From contig NZ_JAAIYA010000002.1 in the NCBI RefSeq assembly GCF_010894405.1, positions 310,001 through 374,000 of the forward strand: a stretch of 64,000 bases of DNA. Reading direction: 5' to 3'. Below are positions 8,821 through 16,630 of this stretch, in pieces. The first letter of the stretch is position 1; every line of letters starts with the position of its first letter. A model generated the notes under the pieces. It was not told the DNA's origin, did no database searches, and saw nothing but the letters and a program-made list of their open reading frames with translations. Position numbers and translations under genes: made by a program. The stretch comes from Pyxidicoccus caerfyrddinensis (GTDB taxonomy: Bacteria; Myxococcota; Myxococcia; Myxococcales; Myxococcaceae).

Positions 8821-8984
8821 GGGGGTGCGCCCCTTACCCTCAAAGTCCGCTCAAGGGTAGCGCCGCGTGGAGGGCGCCGCCCGCTGGTGACCTGGCGGGT
8901 GGGCGGGCGCATGTCCGGGGTGTGGTTGGTTCCGCCGGAGGCCTCTCCATCTTTGCGCTGTCACTTTCACGACAGGAGATATCC

Positions 8985-9902
8985 ATGAAATTCCGCGCGG
9001 GGTGTTTGATGGCTGGGGCGGCGGCGCTGGTGCTGGGCGTGGGCTGTGAAGAGCGGAGCAAGAGCAGTCCCGAGCAGCCGGGCGAGCAGGCGTCCGCGAG
9101 CAGCAAGGTGGAGCAGGCGCAGGAGCAGTCGGAGAACGCCTTCGACAAGGCCCGCGACTCGCAGAAGGAGGCCACCGAGCAGCAGAAGGAGGCCGCCAAC
9201 GCCCAGCAGGATCTCCAGGAGAAGCAGAAGGAACTCACGGAGGCCCAGGCCCGCGCGGGACAGGAGTCGCAGCAGGCCCAGCAGGCGCAGCAGTCCGCCC
9301 AGCAGCAGACGCAGGCCGCGCAGCAGGAGGCGCAGTCGGCGCAGGCCAGCGCGCTGGAGGCCCAGAAGAAGCAGCAGCAGGAGCTGGCGCAGCAGGACCA
9401 GCTGACCCAGCAGCAGGCGCAGCAGCAGTCCGAGCAGCTCCGCCAGCAGGCGAAGCAGCCGGTGGCCGCGGCGCCCGCGCCGTCCCAGCCTTCGCAGCAG
9501 CCGGTGGCCGCGGCGCCCACGCCGTCCCAGCCTTCGCAGCAGCAGGCCCAGGCTCAGGGTGCGCAGGCGCAGGGCTCCGAGCAGCAGATTGTCGGCGAGG
9601 TGCTGACGTCGAGCGAGCAGGAGGTGCTGCTCAGCTCGCGCGGTGAGCCCCAGCTGCGGCTCCAGGTCGGTCCCCAGACGCAGGTGACGGTGGACGGCCG
9701 TCAGGCGAGCGCGGCGGACATCCAGGAGGGCAGCCAGGTGCGTGCGTCGTACCGCACGGACCAGGGCAGCGGTGAGCCGCAGGCGGTGCGCATCGAGGCC
9801 ACGTCGCAGGTGAAGCCCACCGCCCCGGCCGCGCCGGAGAGCGGCGAGTCCTCTCCGGGCGCGCAGCCTTCGCAGCCCTCGCAGCCCTCGCAGCAGCAGT
9901 AA
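8985..9902 (+). CDS. Gln/Ala-rich coiled-coil lipoprotein
   Basis: The protein has 305 residues. A lipoprotein signal ends LVLGVGC (Cys20), followed by about 130 residues of Gln/Ala/Glu-rich heptad-like sequence, a Pro-rich linker, a compact beta domain of about 75 residues (IVGEVLTSSEQEVLLSSRGE onward) and a Ser/Gln/Pro-rich tail. The beta domain resembles small OB-like domains that handle metal or ligand binding, but no function is assigned. ACAGGAG six bases before the ATG fixes the start; an upstream in-frame GTG would mask the signal peptide. The linker contains a 42-bp tandem duplication. Confidence 0.75.
   Translation: MKFRAGCLMAGAAALVLGVGCEERSKSSPEQPGEQASASSKVEQAQEQSENAFDKARDSQKEATEQQKEAANAQQDLQEKQKELTEAQARAGQESQQAQQAQQSAQQQTQAAQQEAQSAQASALEAQKKQQQELAQQDQLTQQQAQQQSEQLRQQAKQPVAAAPAPSQPSQQPVAAAPTPSQPSQQQAQAQGAQAQGSEQQIVGEVLTSSEQEVLLSSRGEPQLRLQVGPQTQVTVDGRQASAADIQEGSQVRASYRTDQGSGEPQAVRIEATSQVKPTAPAAPESGESSPGAQPSQPSQPSQQQ
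9459..9542 (+). repeat. 42-bp tandem duplication (2 copies) inside the lipoprotein gene
   Basis: Two adjacent 42-nt units (9459-9500 and 9501-9542) differ at one base and encode PVAAAP[A/T]PSQPSQQ twice. They lengthen a Pro/Gln linker between coiled coil and beta domain, and would be expected to vary in copy number between strains. Confidence 0.85.
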
Positions 9903-9915
9903 CCGGGGTTCCACC

Positions 9916-9966
9916 CGCGCCCCGCCTGGACTCCGCCACTACACGGTGGAGGCCGGCGGGGCGCGG
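9916..9966. terminator. Compound GC-rich hairpin between convergent genes
   Basis: An outer stem (CCGCGCCCCGCC with GGCGGGCGCGG, one extra base on the left arm) encloses an inner 7-bp stem (CTCCGCC/GGTGGAG). It sits just after the lipoprotein stop and before the convergent CHAD gene. No U-tract follows, so termination is inferred from position and stability only. The rest of the 225-nt gap repeats a GGCGGG-GCGCGGTGC-like motif near 10023 and shows no gene. Confidence 0.4.
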
Positions 9967-10127
9967 TGCATCAGGGGCACTGCCTCCACCCGCGCCTTGT
10001 TCGGACCCCACCGTCCGGTCCGGCGGGGCGCGGTGCAGGCCATGAATCGTCCGCGAGCCTGTCGTGCGAGAGCCGCCGCGAGGGTGGCGCCTCCCGATGA
10101 GGCCGAGGCGCCGGCCTGCGCGTCCCG

Positions 10128-11030
10128 TCACGCGAGCATCCGGCGCAGCCGCCGGGGAATCTCCTCGGAGTGCCAGCGCTGAAGCTCGCGGGCAATCTCC
10201 TTCGCCAGCTCCGCGCGCTCATCTCGTACATGCGGCAGCAGCGCCCGCGCGGCCTTGCGCTCCTTCGGCGCGGCGTCGGCGGCGAGCCGCTCGAAGAGTT
10301 CCAGCCGCACGTCCGCGTCGTGCAATTCGCCCAGCCCGTCCTGCAATGGAACGAGCACCTCCAGCATCGCGTCCATCGTCCTTCGGAAGGCCGGCTGGAA
10401 GATTTCCAGCTCGTAGCGCAGCTTCTTCAGGTCCTTGCGCAGCGCATGCGCGGACTCCGCATCCGGCGCGTCCGCGTACGTGTCCATCCGCTTGCGCACG
10501 GTGCGCACGCGCGCTCGCAGGACCTTCCGCACCCGCCGGCCACCGAAGCGGTGCGCGTTGTCGTCCAGCGCATCCACCTTCTCCAGCAGCCGCGGAATCG
10601 TCCGCTTCACCCAGCCCTTCAGCTCCGCGCGCAGCAGGCGCTCCTTGTCGTCCAGCGAGGCCAGCCGTGCGTCTCGCAGGGCGAGGACGCCCGCGCGCGT
10701 GCCGCGCTTCTCCTTCTCCGCCTTGCCGGCAGCGCCCTCCAGCCAGGCCGCCTGCACGTGCAAGTCCCGCACGCCCCCCAGCGCGTCCTGGAGACGCTTC
10801 ACGTCGCGCTCCAGCTTCTTCAGTCCCCCGAGGGAGCGGAACACCAGGAGGGCCGCGCGCAGGCGGCGGGTCGCCACGCGCATGTCATGGACGGACTCGT
10901 CATCCACGCCGTCCTCGAGTCCGGCCTCCGGCTTGCGCACGTCCGCGAGCCGGCCCGCGAGGAGGCGCCGCGCGGCGTGTCCCAATTGGCTGTCGGGGCC
11001 CAGTCCCCGGATGGGTGTGGGGTGTGCCAC
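10128..11030 (-). CDS. CHAD-domain protein (polyphosphate-associated)
   Basis: The protein has 300 residues and is an all-helical CHAD domain: an N-terminal VHDMRVATRRLRAALLVF block (about residues 47-65), a long run of basic helices, and a second half with DAESAHALRKDLKKLRYELE. The family's conserved His/Arg/Lys residues form a basic channel that binds polyphosphate. Its GTG start directly abuts the pyrophosphatase stop (TGAGTG), so both are probably made from one transcript. This pairing suggests polyphosphate/pyrophosphate handling. It stands alone here, without a fused CYTH domain. Confidence 0.87.
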   Translation of the reverse strand: MAHPTPIRGLGPDSQLGHAARRLLAGRLADVRKPEAGLEDGVDDESVHDMRVATRRLRAALLVFRSLGGLKKLERDVKRLQDALGGVRDLHVQAAWLEGAAGKAEKEKRGTRAGVLALRDARLASLDDKERLLRAELKGWVKRTIPRLLEKVDALDDNAHRFGGRRVRKVLRARVRTVRKRMDTYADAPDAESAHALRKDLKKLRYELEIFQPAFRRTMDAMLEVLVPLQDGLGELHDADVRLELFERLAADAAPKERKAARALLPHVRDERAELAKEIARELQRWHSEEIPRRLRRMLA

Positions 11031-11570
11031 TCAGCCCTCCGTGAGCGCGTACTGCCGCAGCATCCGCTCCGCGCCCTCCGGCCCCTCCCACCCGAGGATG
11101 CGCGCGTCCTTGTCCTCGAAGTGCACGGCGGCGAGGAAGAAGTGCTCCAGTTCTTCGCGCTCGCGCTTGGAGAGCTGTTGATAGGTCTGCAGGTGCTCGG
11201 CACGGGTGGAGGAGACAGGCACGGCGAGGATGCGGTCATTGCGCTCGCGCTCGCCGGGCTTGCCGCCGCGCTTCTTCTGGTCCACCTGGAGCACGCCGAG
11301 CGCGCGGCTGGGCAGCACCACGCCGGGCCACGTCGTGTCGTCCCAGTACACCATGACGTCCAGCGGGTCCCCGTCCGGCCCCTTCGTGGAGGGGATGAAG
11401 CCCCAGTCGAAGGGGTAGCGCAGCCCGCGCGTGAGGGGCCGGGAGATGGAGAAGGCCTTCAGCGTCGCCTCGTACTTCAGCTTCACCGTCGAGCCGCGAG
11501 GCGACTCGACGACCACATGGAAGGCGCCATTCTGGCCGCGCAGCGGCAGGCGGGTGAGGTCCGTCACCAT
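11031..11570 (-). CDS. ppa: Inorganic pyrophosphatase, family I
   Basis: The protein has 179 residues. It contains the family I signature DGDPLDV (near residue 65) and the substrate-binding YEATLKAFSI / RYPFDWGFIPST region, so it should hydrolyse pyrophosphate to two phosphates with Mg2+ in the cytosol. The ATG was chosen; a GTG 39 nt upstream would add 13 residues and has a G-rich stretch only 3 nt away, so the start is not settled. It is the upstream member of a two-gene unit with the CHAD gene. Confidence 0.88.
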   Translation of the reverse strand: MVTDLTRLPLRGQNGAFHVVVESPRGSTVKLKYEATLKAFSISRPLTRGLRYPFDWGFIPSTKGPDGDPLDVMVYWDDTTWPGVVLPSRALGVLQVDQKKRGGKPGERERNDRILAVPVSSTRAEHLQTYQQLSKREREELEHFFLAAVHFEDKDARILGWEGPEGAERMLRQYALTEG

Positions 11571-11636
11571 GAAGGCAAGGTTGAGCGCGTCACCGCCCGG
11601 GGCAAGCACCCACCCCTCGCCCCCGAGGAGCGCGGC

Positions 11637-12140
11637 CTACCAGCCAGGGCCCGGAGTCTCCAGGGGTGGCGCCGCGTCGAGCAGCCCGCGCGTGGCTCGC
11701 GCCGCCGCCAGCCCGCCCAGCGTGTACCAGGCGACGGTGAGCAGCGACGTGGAAGTCCGCGCGCGAGCAGGCCCGCGGCCCAGCCCCAGGTACGGCGGCA
11801 GCACCACCGCGCCCAGGCCCGCGAGCAGCCCCAGCACCGCGCCCCGCAGGTACGGCCGCTTCGGCCGGCCCAGCGCCACCAGCGAGAAGAAGAGGCTGTT
11901 GGACAGCACATCCCCCGCGAGCGACTGCCGGTGCAGGCGCAGGCCGTGCGCGGGCCTGCCGCCGAACCAGCGGATGCCCTTCTTCAGGGCCCGCTTGCCC
12001 AGCACATCCATCCGGGGCGGGTGCTCCAGCACGCGGCGGGCGCCCTCGTGGACGAGCGTCAGGGACGTGGCGCCCACCAGCCCCGGCCCGAGGGCACGGA
12101 GCAGGAGGCGGGGACGCGAGGGGACAGACGGTTCCATCAT
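11637..12140 (-). CDS. Small membrane protein, unknown function
   Basis: This 167-residue protein has three or four likely membrane segments: LVGATSLTLVHEG, DVLSNSLFFSLVAL, GAVLGLLAGLGAVVLPPYLG and LTVAWYTLGGLAAA. It is basic between them. No family is recognised. It has two adjacent candidate starts (12140 and 12137) and a GTG at 12158. It lies 66 nt upstream of the pyrophosphatase and may be expressed with it. Confidence 0.55.
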   Translation of the reverse strand: MMEPSVPSRPRLLLRALGPGLVGATSLTLVHEGARRVLEHPPRMDVLGKRALKKGIRWFGGRPAHGLRLHRQSLAGDVLSNSLFFSLVALGRPKRPYLRGAVLGLLAGLGAVVLPPYLGLGRGPARARTSTSLLTVAWYTLGGLAAARATRGLLDAAPPLETPGPGW

Positions 12141-12218
12141 GCGCTTCAAGCTACGCACCGGACTTCCGCTGCCCCGCGCCCGCCCCGCCTGCCCGCCCGC
12201 TGGGCACCCGGGCGGCTG

Positions 12219-12848
12219 CTACTTCTTCAGCTCCGGCACCTTCATGCCGCGCTGCACGGCGGGACGGCTGCCCACGCGGTGCAGGTACTGCGGGACGTTG
12301 CGCAGCCCCTGGAAGAGGTCGGGGTTGTACTCGCGCGCGCCCGCCACCCACGGGTAGATGGCACAGTCAGCGATGGAGAACTTGCCCGCCACATAGTCGC
12401 CCTGGCCGAGCTGCGCATCCAGCACGCCGAGGATGCGCTTGGACTCGTTGCGGTAGCGCTCGATGGCGTGCGGCACGTACGCCTTGCTGAAGCGGGTGAA
12501 GTAGCCGAGCTGTCCGAACATGGGGCCGATGCCGCCCATCTGGAACATCAGCCACTGCGTGACTTCGGCCTTGCCGCGCGGGTGGGAGGGCAGCAGCTTG
12601 CCCGTCTTCTCCGCGAGGTAGAGCAGGATGGCGCCCGACTCGAAGACCGTCAGCGGACGGTGGTCCACCGGCGCGTGGTCCACGATGGCCGGAATCTTGT
12701 TGTTGGGGTTGACGGCCAGGAACTCGGGCTTGAACTGGTCGCCCTTGGTGATGTCCACCACCTTGACGTTGTAGGGCAGCTCCATCTCTTCCAGCGCGAT
12801 GGACACCTTGCGACCGTTGGGCGTAGCGAACGTGTACAGGTCAATCAT
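12219..12848 (-). CDS. Glutathione S-transferase, Nu-class/YfcG-like
   Basis: The protein has 209 residues. An N-terminal thioredoxin-like half (IDLYTFATPNGRKVSIALEE, then NPNNKIPAIVDH with the cis-Pro, then FESGAILLYLAEKTGKL) is followed by a helical C-terminal domain with FSIADCAIYPWVAG. The Thr-Pro-Asn near residue 9 and the ESGAIL motif are typical of the YfcG/YghU-like group, which shows disulfide reductase activity. Its ATG overlaps the SDR stop (ATGA), so the two genes are translationally coupled. Confidence 0.87.
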   Translation of the reverse strand: MIDLYTFATPNGRKVSIALEEMELPYNVKVVDITKGDQFKPEFLAVNPNNKIPAIVDHAPVDHRPLTVFESGAILLYLAEKTGKLLPSHPRGKAEVTQWLMFQMGGIGPMFGQLGYFTRFSKAYVPHAIERYRNESKRILGVLDAQLGQGDYVAGKFSIADCAIYPWVAGAREYNPDLFQGLRNVPQYLHRVGSRPAVQRGMKVPELKK

Positions 12849-13705
12849 GCCTTCACTCCCGTGAGCTGCTCGCTCACCTGCCAGAGCCGCTCCGCGAGGG
12901 CGTCATCCCGGGCCGCGGAGGACGCCTTCTTCGGGCGGCACTTGTAGAAGTACTCCCCGGACACCGACTCCACTTCGGGCGAGGACGCCAGGTAGATGGA
13001 CGTCCGCGCCCCCTTCTCCGCCGAAATCATGAACGGCGCGCCCAGCTTGACGATGTGGCGGAAGAAACCCTTCGTGTTGTGGCCGAAGCCCGTACGCACC
13101 ACGCCGGGGTGCAGGGCGTTGGTCGTCACCCCCGTCCCCTGCAGCCGCTTCGCCAGCGCGCGGGTGAACAGGATGTTGGCCAGCTTCGAGGTGCTGTAGA
13201 CGCGGATGCCGTCATAGCGGCGCTCGCACTGGAGGTCCTCGAAGTCGAGCTTCCCGATGCGGTGGCCCTCGGACGAAACATTGATGATGCGCGACGGGGC
13301 GCTGGCCTTGAGCACGTCCAGCAGCAGGTGCGTGAGGAGGAAGGGCGCGTAGTGGTTGGTGGCCATGGTGGCCTCCAGCCCGTCCCCCGTCACCTCGCGC
13401 TGGTCGAGGATGAGGCCCGCGTTGTTGAGCAGCACGTCCAGCCGCGGGTAGCGCGCCTTGAAGGTGGCGGCCAGCTCGCGCACGGATTGGAGCGAGGTGA
13501 GGTTGGCCTTCAGCCACTCCACCTTCGCGCCGGGCGCGGCGGCGCGCACGGCGCTGACGGCGGCCTCGGTGCGCGTCGCGTCACGGCCCACCAGCACCAC
13601 CGTGGCGCCCAGGGCCGCCAGCGCCTTGGCCGCCTCCAGGCCGATGCCGCCGGAGGCCCCGGTGATGAGGCAGACCTTCCCGTCCATCCGCGTCTGTGCA
13701 GTCAA
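12845..13705 (-). CDS. Short-chain dehydrogenase/reductase, retinol-dehydrogenase-like
   Basis: The protein has 286 residues and a classical SDR fold: NAD(P)-binding TGASGGIG near residues 16-23, NNAG near 93, the catalytic Ser in IINVSSEG, and the YSTSK active-site Tyr/Lys near 170-174. It resembles bacterial retinol-dehydrogenase-like oxidoreductases; the substrate is unknown. It is the first gene of a two-gene unit with the downstream GST. Confidence 0.87.
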   Translation of the reverse strand: MTAQTRMDGKVCLITGASGGIGLEAAKALAALGATVVLVGRDATRTEAAVSAVRAAAPGAKVEWLKANLTSLQSVRELAATFKARYPRLDVLLNNAGLILDQREVTGDGLEATMATNHYAPFLLTHLLLDVLKASAPSRIINVSSEGHRIGKLDFEDLQCERRYDGIRVYSTSKLANILFTRALAKRLQGTGVTTNALHPGVVRTGFGHNTKGFFRHIVKLGAPFMISAEKGARTSIYLASSPEVESVSGEYFYKCRPKKASSAARDDALAERLWQVSEQLTGVKA

Positions 13706-13802
13706 GAAGCGTCCTCCGTCGCGAGAGGACGCCTTCTATACGCCGGAGCAGGGCCGCGCGCTCGCCCAACCGCGCGCGGTGGTGCCTTCTGCTCAGTGCC
13801 CG

Positions 13803-14351
13803 TCAGGCGTTGGGAGGCCGGGTGCCCGCGTCGTCCCCGGCGTCCGCGCCGCGGCGCGCGGTGGCGCGCACGTCACCGTGCAGGTGGCTCTCCAGGAACC
13901 ACAGGTCCAACTCCACCTCGCCCAGCGACTGCGTGAGCAGGTCCGCGGTGACGGGGTCATTCAGCTCCTCGGAGCGGTGGATGCCGTTGCGGATGCTGGC
14001 CCCGTAGCGCGCGAAGCGGTCCACCAGGGCGCGCAGGTGCGCGTCGCCGTCCACGGCCTGCAAGTCGTACTCGGGCAGCTCGCTGTTCTTCGCGGCGAGG
14101 CGGATGGTGCCCTCGGCGTAGCCGCCCAGGGTGCCGGCGCGCTCGGCGAACTCGTCGGCCTGTTTGCGCGCGTGCTTGGCCAGCTCGTCGAACAGCTCGT
14201 GGCGGCTGTAGAAGTGCTTGCCGCGGATGTTCCAGTGGGCCTGCTTTATCTGCCAGTGCAGGTCAATGGAATCCGCCAGCAGGGTGTTGAGGGAATCGAT
14301 GAGCTCTTCACGCGCGTCGGCGGGGAGATTCACGTGGCTGGGAAAGTTCAT
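13803..14351 (-). CDS. dps: Dps-family ferritin-like DNA-protection protein
   Basis: The protein has 182 residues. The Dps ferroxidase signature is present: LHWQIKQAHWNIRG and FYSRHELFDELAKHARKQADEFAERA, with His and Asp/Glu ligands from adjacent subunits. Helices continue to about residue 160, followed by a charged Arg/Asp-rich tail that may contact DNA. It should assemble into a 12-subunit shell that oxidises and stores iron and shields DNA. GGAGGAGG ten bases before the ATG fixes the start. It is likely to be stress-induced; no regulatory site was identified. Confidence 0.9.
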   Translation of the reverse strand: MNFPSHVNLPADAREELIDSLNTLLADSIDLHWQIKQAHWNIRGKHFYSRHELFDELAKHARKQADEFAERAGTLGGYAEGTIRLAAKNSELPEYDLQAVDGDAHLRALVDRFARYGASIRNGIHRSEELNDPVTADLLTQSLGEVELDLWFLESHLHGDVRATARRGADAGDDAGTRPPNA

Positions 14352-14446
14352 GTTCCGGCCTCCTCCAGAGGGCCTCCCAAGGGTGGGGACGGCCCACGGG
14401 GACGCCAATCCACGCCGCGACGGCCGGAGGGCAGGCGGCCGGGCCT

Positions 14447-15838
14447 CTAGAGGGCGCGGCCGCGGACGGCCACTTCACCGGGGGAGGCCAGCCGTGCGGA
14501 CAGCTCCGTGGCCGCGCGCTCGCCGGACTCCACCGCGCCGTCGATGTAGCCGCAGCCTTCGATGGCCGTCTCCGTGCCCGCCCAGTGGACGCGGCCGAAG
14601 GGGGCGCGCAGGGCCTCGCCAATGGCGGTCAGGGTGCCGGGGCGGGGGAGGCCAACGTAGCAGCCCCGGCTATAGGGCTCGGCAATCCAGTCCAGGTCCG
14701 CGACCGCGGTGGGCTTCAGGGCCTGGGGGCCGAAGAAGCGCGCGAAGGACTCCAGTGCGGCGCGCTGCCGCTCCGCCGGAGGACGCCCCGTCCACGCGCG
14801 TGCCGTCTCCCCGAGGAAGAAGCCCACCAGGGCGGGATGGTGGCCGTCCGCGCCGCAGTCGTCGAAGCACAGGCGCACGGGGCCGGTGTCGCTCACGGCC
14901 TCGCCGGAGAAGCCGGCCTCGCGCCAGAAGGGGCGCTCGTACGTGGCCACCACCTTGATGGCGCTGCCCATGGGAATGTCCGCGTGGGCACGGCGGCGCG
15001 CGGAAGGCAGGGCGGCGCCGAAGTCGATGCGCTCGGCCAGCGCGGGCGGCGCGGCGACCACCGCGTAGCGCGCGCGCCACGTGCGGCCGTCCTCGGCGGT
15101 GACGGTGACACCGTCCGAGTCCTGGAGCACGGCGCGCACGGGAGTGGAGAGGTGGACGCTTCCGCCCAGCTCCGAGGCCATGCGGAGGCTGAGCGTCTGG
15201 GCACCGCCCTTGAAGCGCTCGGCCTGGGCGCCGCCCTCGATGGTGGTGAGGGGCATGAGGCCGTTGTTGGAGTGGACGTAGAAGAGGAAGTGGAGGAAGG
15301 ACACCTCCGAGGGCTCGGCGGCGAAGACGGCGCGGGTGGCGATGTCCAGCGCGGCGCGGGCGCCCCACGTGGGCACGTGGCGCTGCTTCCACTCCTCCAG
15401 CGTGAGGGCGTCCCACTCGGCGGCGCGGGGCGCGGCGTCCGGGCGTTCGCGGGGGACGCGCTTCGACAGGCCGTCCAGCTTCCAGATGATGCGCTGGAGG
15501 TCCAGCAGCGACAGCAGCGGCAGTGACGGCACCTGTCCGCGGTAGGTGCGCCGCTCCCCGCGCACGTCGAGCACCTTGGTGCCCTGGTGGTGCTGCGGGA
15601 AGCGCTTGAGGCCCAGCTCGTCCGCGAGGCGCAGCACGTGGCGCTGGTAGGGGCCCACCCACTGGCCGCCGAGGTCCACGGCCTCACCCCCGAGCGACTG
15701 CGTGAGCGTGCGTCCACCGACGCGCTCCCGGGCTTCGAGGACGGCGACGGAGAACCCGGTCCGGGAGAGCGCCCGCGCGGCGGTGAGCCCCGCCACCCCC
15801 GCGCCCATGATGACGACATCCGCTCCGCTCGCGTTCAT
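14447..15838 (-). CDS. Flavin monoamine oxidase family protein
   Basis: The protein has 463 residues. A Rossmann FAD motif (VIMGAGVAGLTAARAL, residues 9-24) is followed by the conserved ERVGGRTLTQSLGG and DLGGQWVGPYQ blocks, and near the C-terminus by the FAD-binding GRVHWAGTETAIEGCGYIDGAVESGERAA. This is the pattern of bacterial flavin amine oxidases, which oxidise amines to imines with O2. GGAGG eight bases upstream supports the chosen ATG. It is separated from the Dps gene by 95 nt and may be cotranscribed with it. Confidence 0.87.
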   Translation of the reverse strand: MNASGADVVIMGAGVAGLTAARALSRTGFSVAVLEARERVGGRTLTQSLGGEAVDLGGQWVGPYQRHVLRLADELGLKRFPQHHQGTKVLDVRGERRTYRGQVPSLPLLSLLDLQRIIWKLDGLSKRVPRERPDAAPRAAEWDALTLEEWKQRHVPTWGARAALDIATRAVFAAEPSEVSFLHFLFYVHSNNGLMPLTTIEGGAQAERFKGGAQTLSLRMASELGGSVHLSTPVRAVLQDSDGVTVTAEDGRTWRARYAVVAAPPALAERIDFGAALPSARRRAHADIPMGSAIKVVATYERPFWREAGFSGEAVSDTGPVRLCFDDCGADGHHPALVGFFLGETARAWTGRPPAERQRAALESFARFFGPQALKPTAVADLDWIAEPYSRGCYVGLPRPGTLTAIGEALRAPFGRVHWAGTETAIEGCGYIDGAVESGERAATELSARLASPGEVAVRGRAL

Positions 15839-16138
15839 GCGTCCTCCGTGGCGGGACTCTATGCCGGGCGTGAGTGACGGGGGGCAGCGGGATGTACGAA
15901 CGCAACGCGGTTTCACATATCGGTCGGGACATGAGGAGTGCGACCGGGACGCGAGCTGCGCGCGGTGCGGCTTGGGACGGAACTGGCGCGGGCGCCGGCA
16001 GGGCCCGAGGCGCGGGAGAGGGGCCCGCGTCACGGAGAGCCCGCGCCGCAAGGAGCGCATCGGTTTCCACTCAGGAGCCGCGCATCCGCCCGCGCTGGCG
16101 CTACGATGTTGGCCCTTCGTTGTGGATGGTGAGGAGCC
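15839..16138. other. 300-nt divergent intergenic region, no gene seen
   Basis: This lies between the amine oxidase and DUF4442 starts. It contains GC-rich sequence with no convincing reading frame, and promoters for both genes must lie here. GAGGAG just before 16139 is the only signal I can assign. Confidence 0.5.
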
Positions 16139-16630
16139 ATGCTCGCGCTCGACCTCGTGGAACGGCTGCGCCAGGTGTCACCGGCGGCGGCGAATGCCCT
16201 GATGACGGTGGCGGTGAAGAACATCATCCCGCTGTCGGCGGTGATGGGCTTCAAGGTGGAGGAGGCGTCCGACGCGAGGACGCGCGCGTCCGTGCCGCTC
16301 AAGCGGCGCACGCGCAACCACGTGGGCGGCGTGTACCTGGGCGTGCAGGTGACGGTGATGGAGCTGACGATGGGGCTGTGGCTCTTCCGCCGCTTCCCGC
16401 CGGGCCGCTACAACGCGCTGGTGGACAAGGTGGAGGTGTCCTTCCACGCCAAGGCGAAGGGCGGCGTGCGCGCCATCTGCGAGCCGCCCGCCGAGGTCTT
16501 CACCACGCTGGATGCCGCCCTCCGTGAGAAGAACGACAAGGCCCGAGAGTGGGTGCCCGTGCGGCTGGAGGACTTCGAGGGCAGGCACGTCGCGGACGCA
16601 CGTTTCCTCGCGGTCCTCAAGCGCTACTGA
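16139..16630 (+). CDS. DUF4442-family hotdog-fold protein (thioesterase-like)
   Basis: The protein has 163 residues. The segment RNHVGGVYLGVQVTVMELTMGLWLFR is the typical long hotdog helix with the family's NHxG motif, and VEVSFHAKAKGGVRA is the following strand pair. DUF4442 proteins are related to PaaI-type acyl-CoA thioesterases, but activity has rarely been shown, so thioesterase is a family-level guess. Its stop overlaps the convergent lipoprotein gene by 7 nt. Confidence 0.78.
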   Translation: MLALDLVERLRQVSPAAANALMTVAVKNIIPLSAVMGFKVEEASDARTRASVPLKRRTRNHVGGVYLGVQVTVMELTMGLWLFRRFPPGRYNALVDKVEVSFHAKAKGGVRAICEPPAEVFTTLDAALREKNDKAREWVPVRLEDFEGRHVADARFLAVLKRY

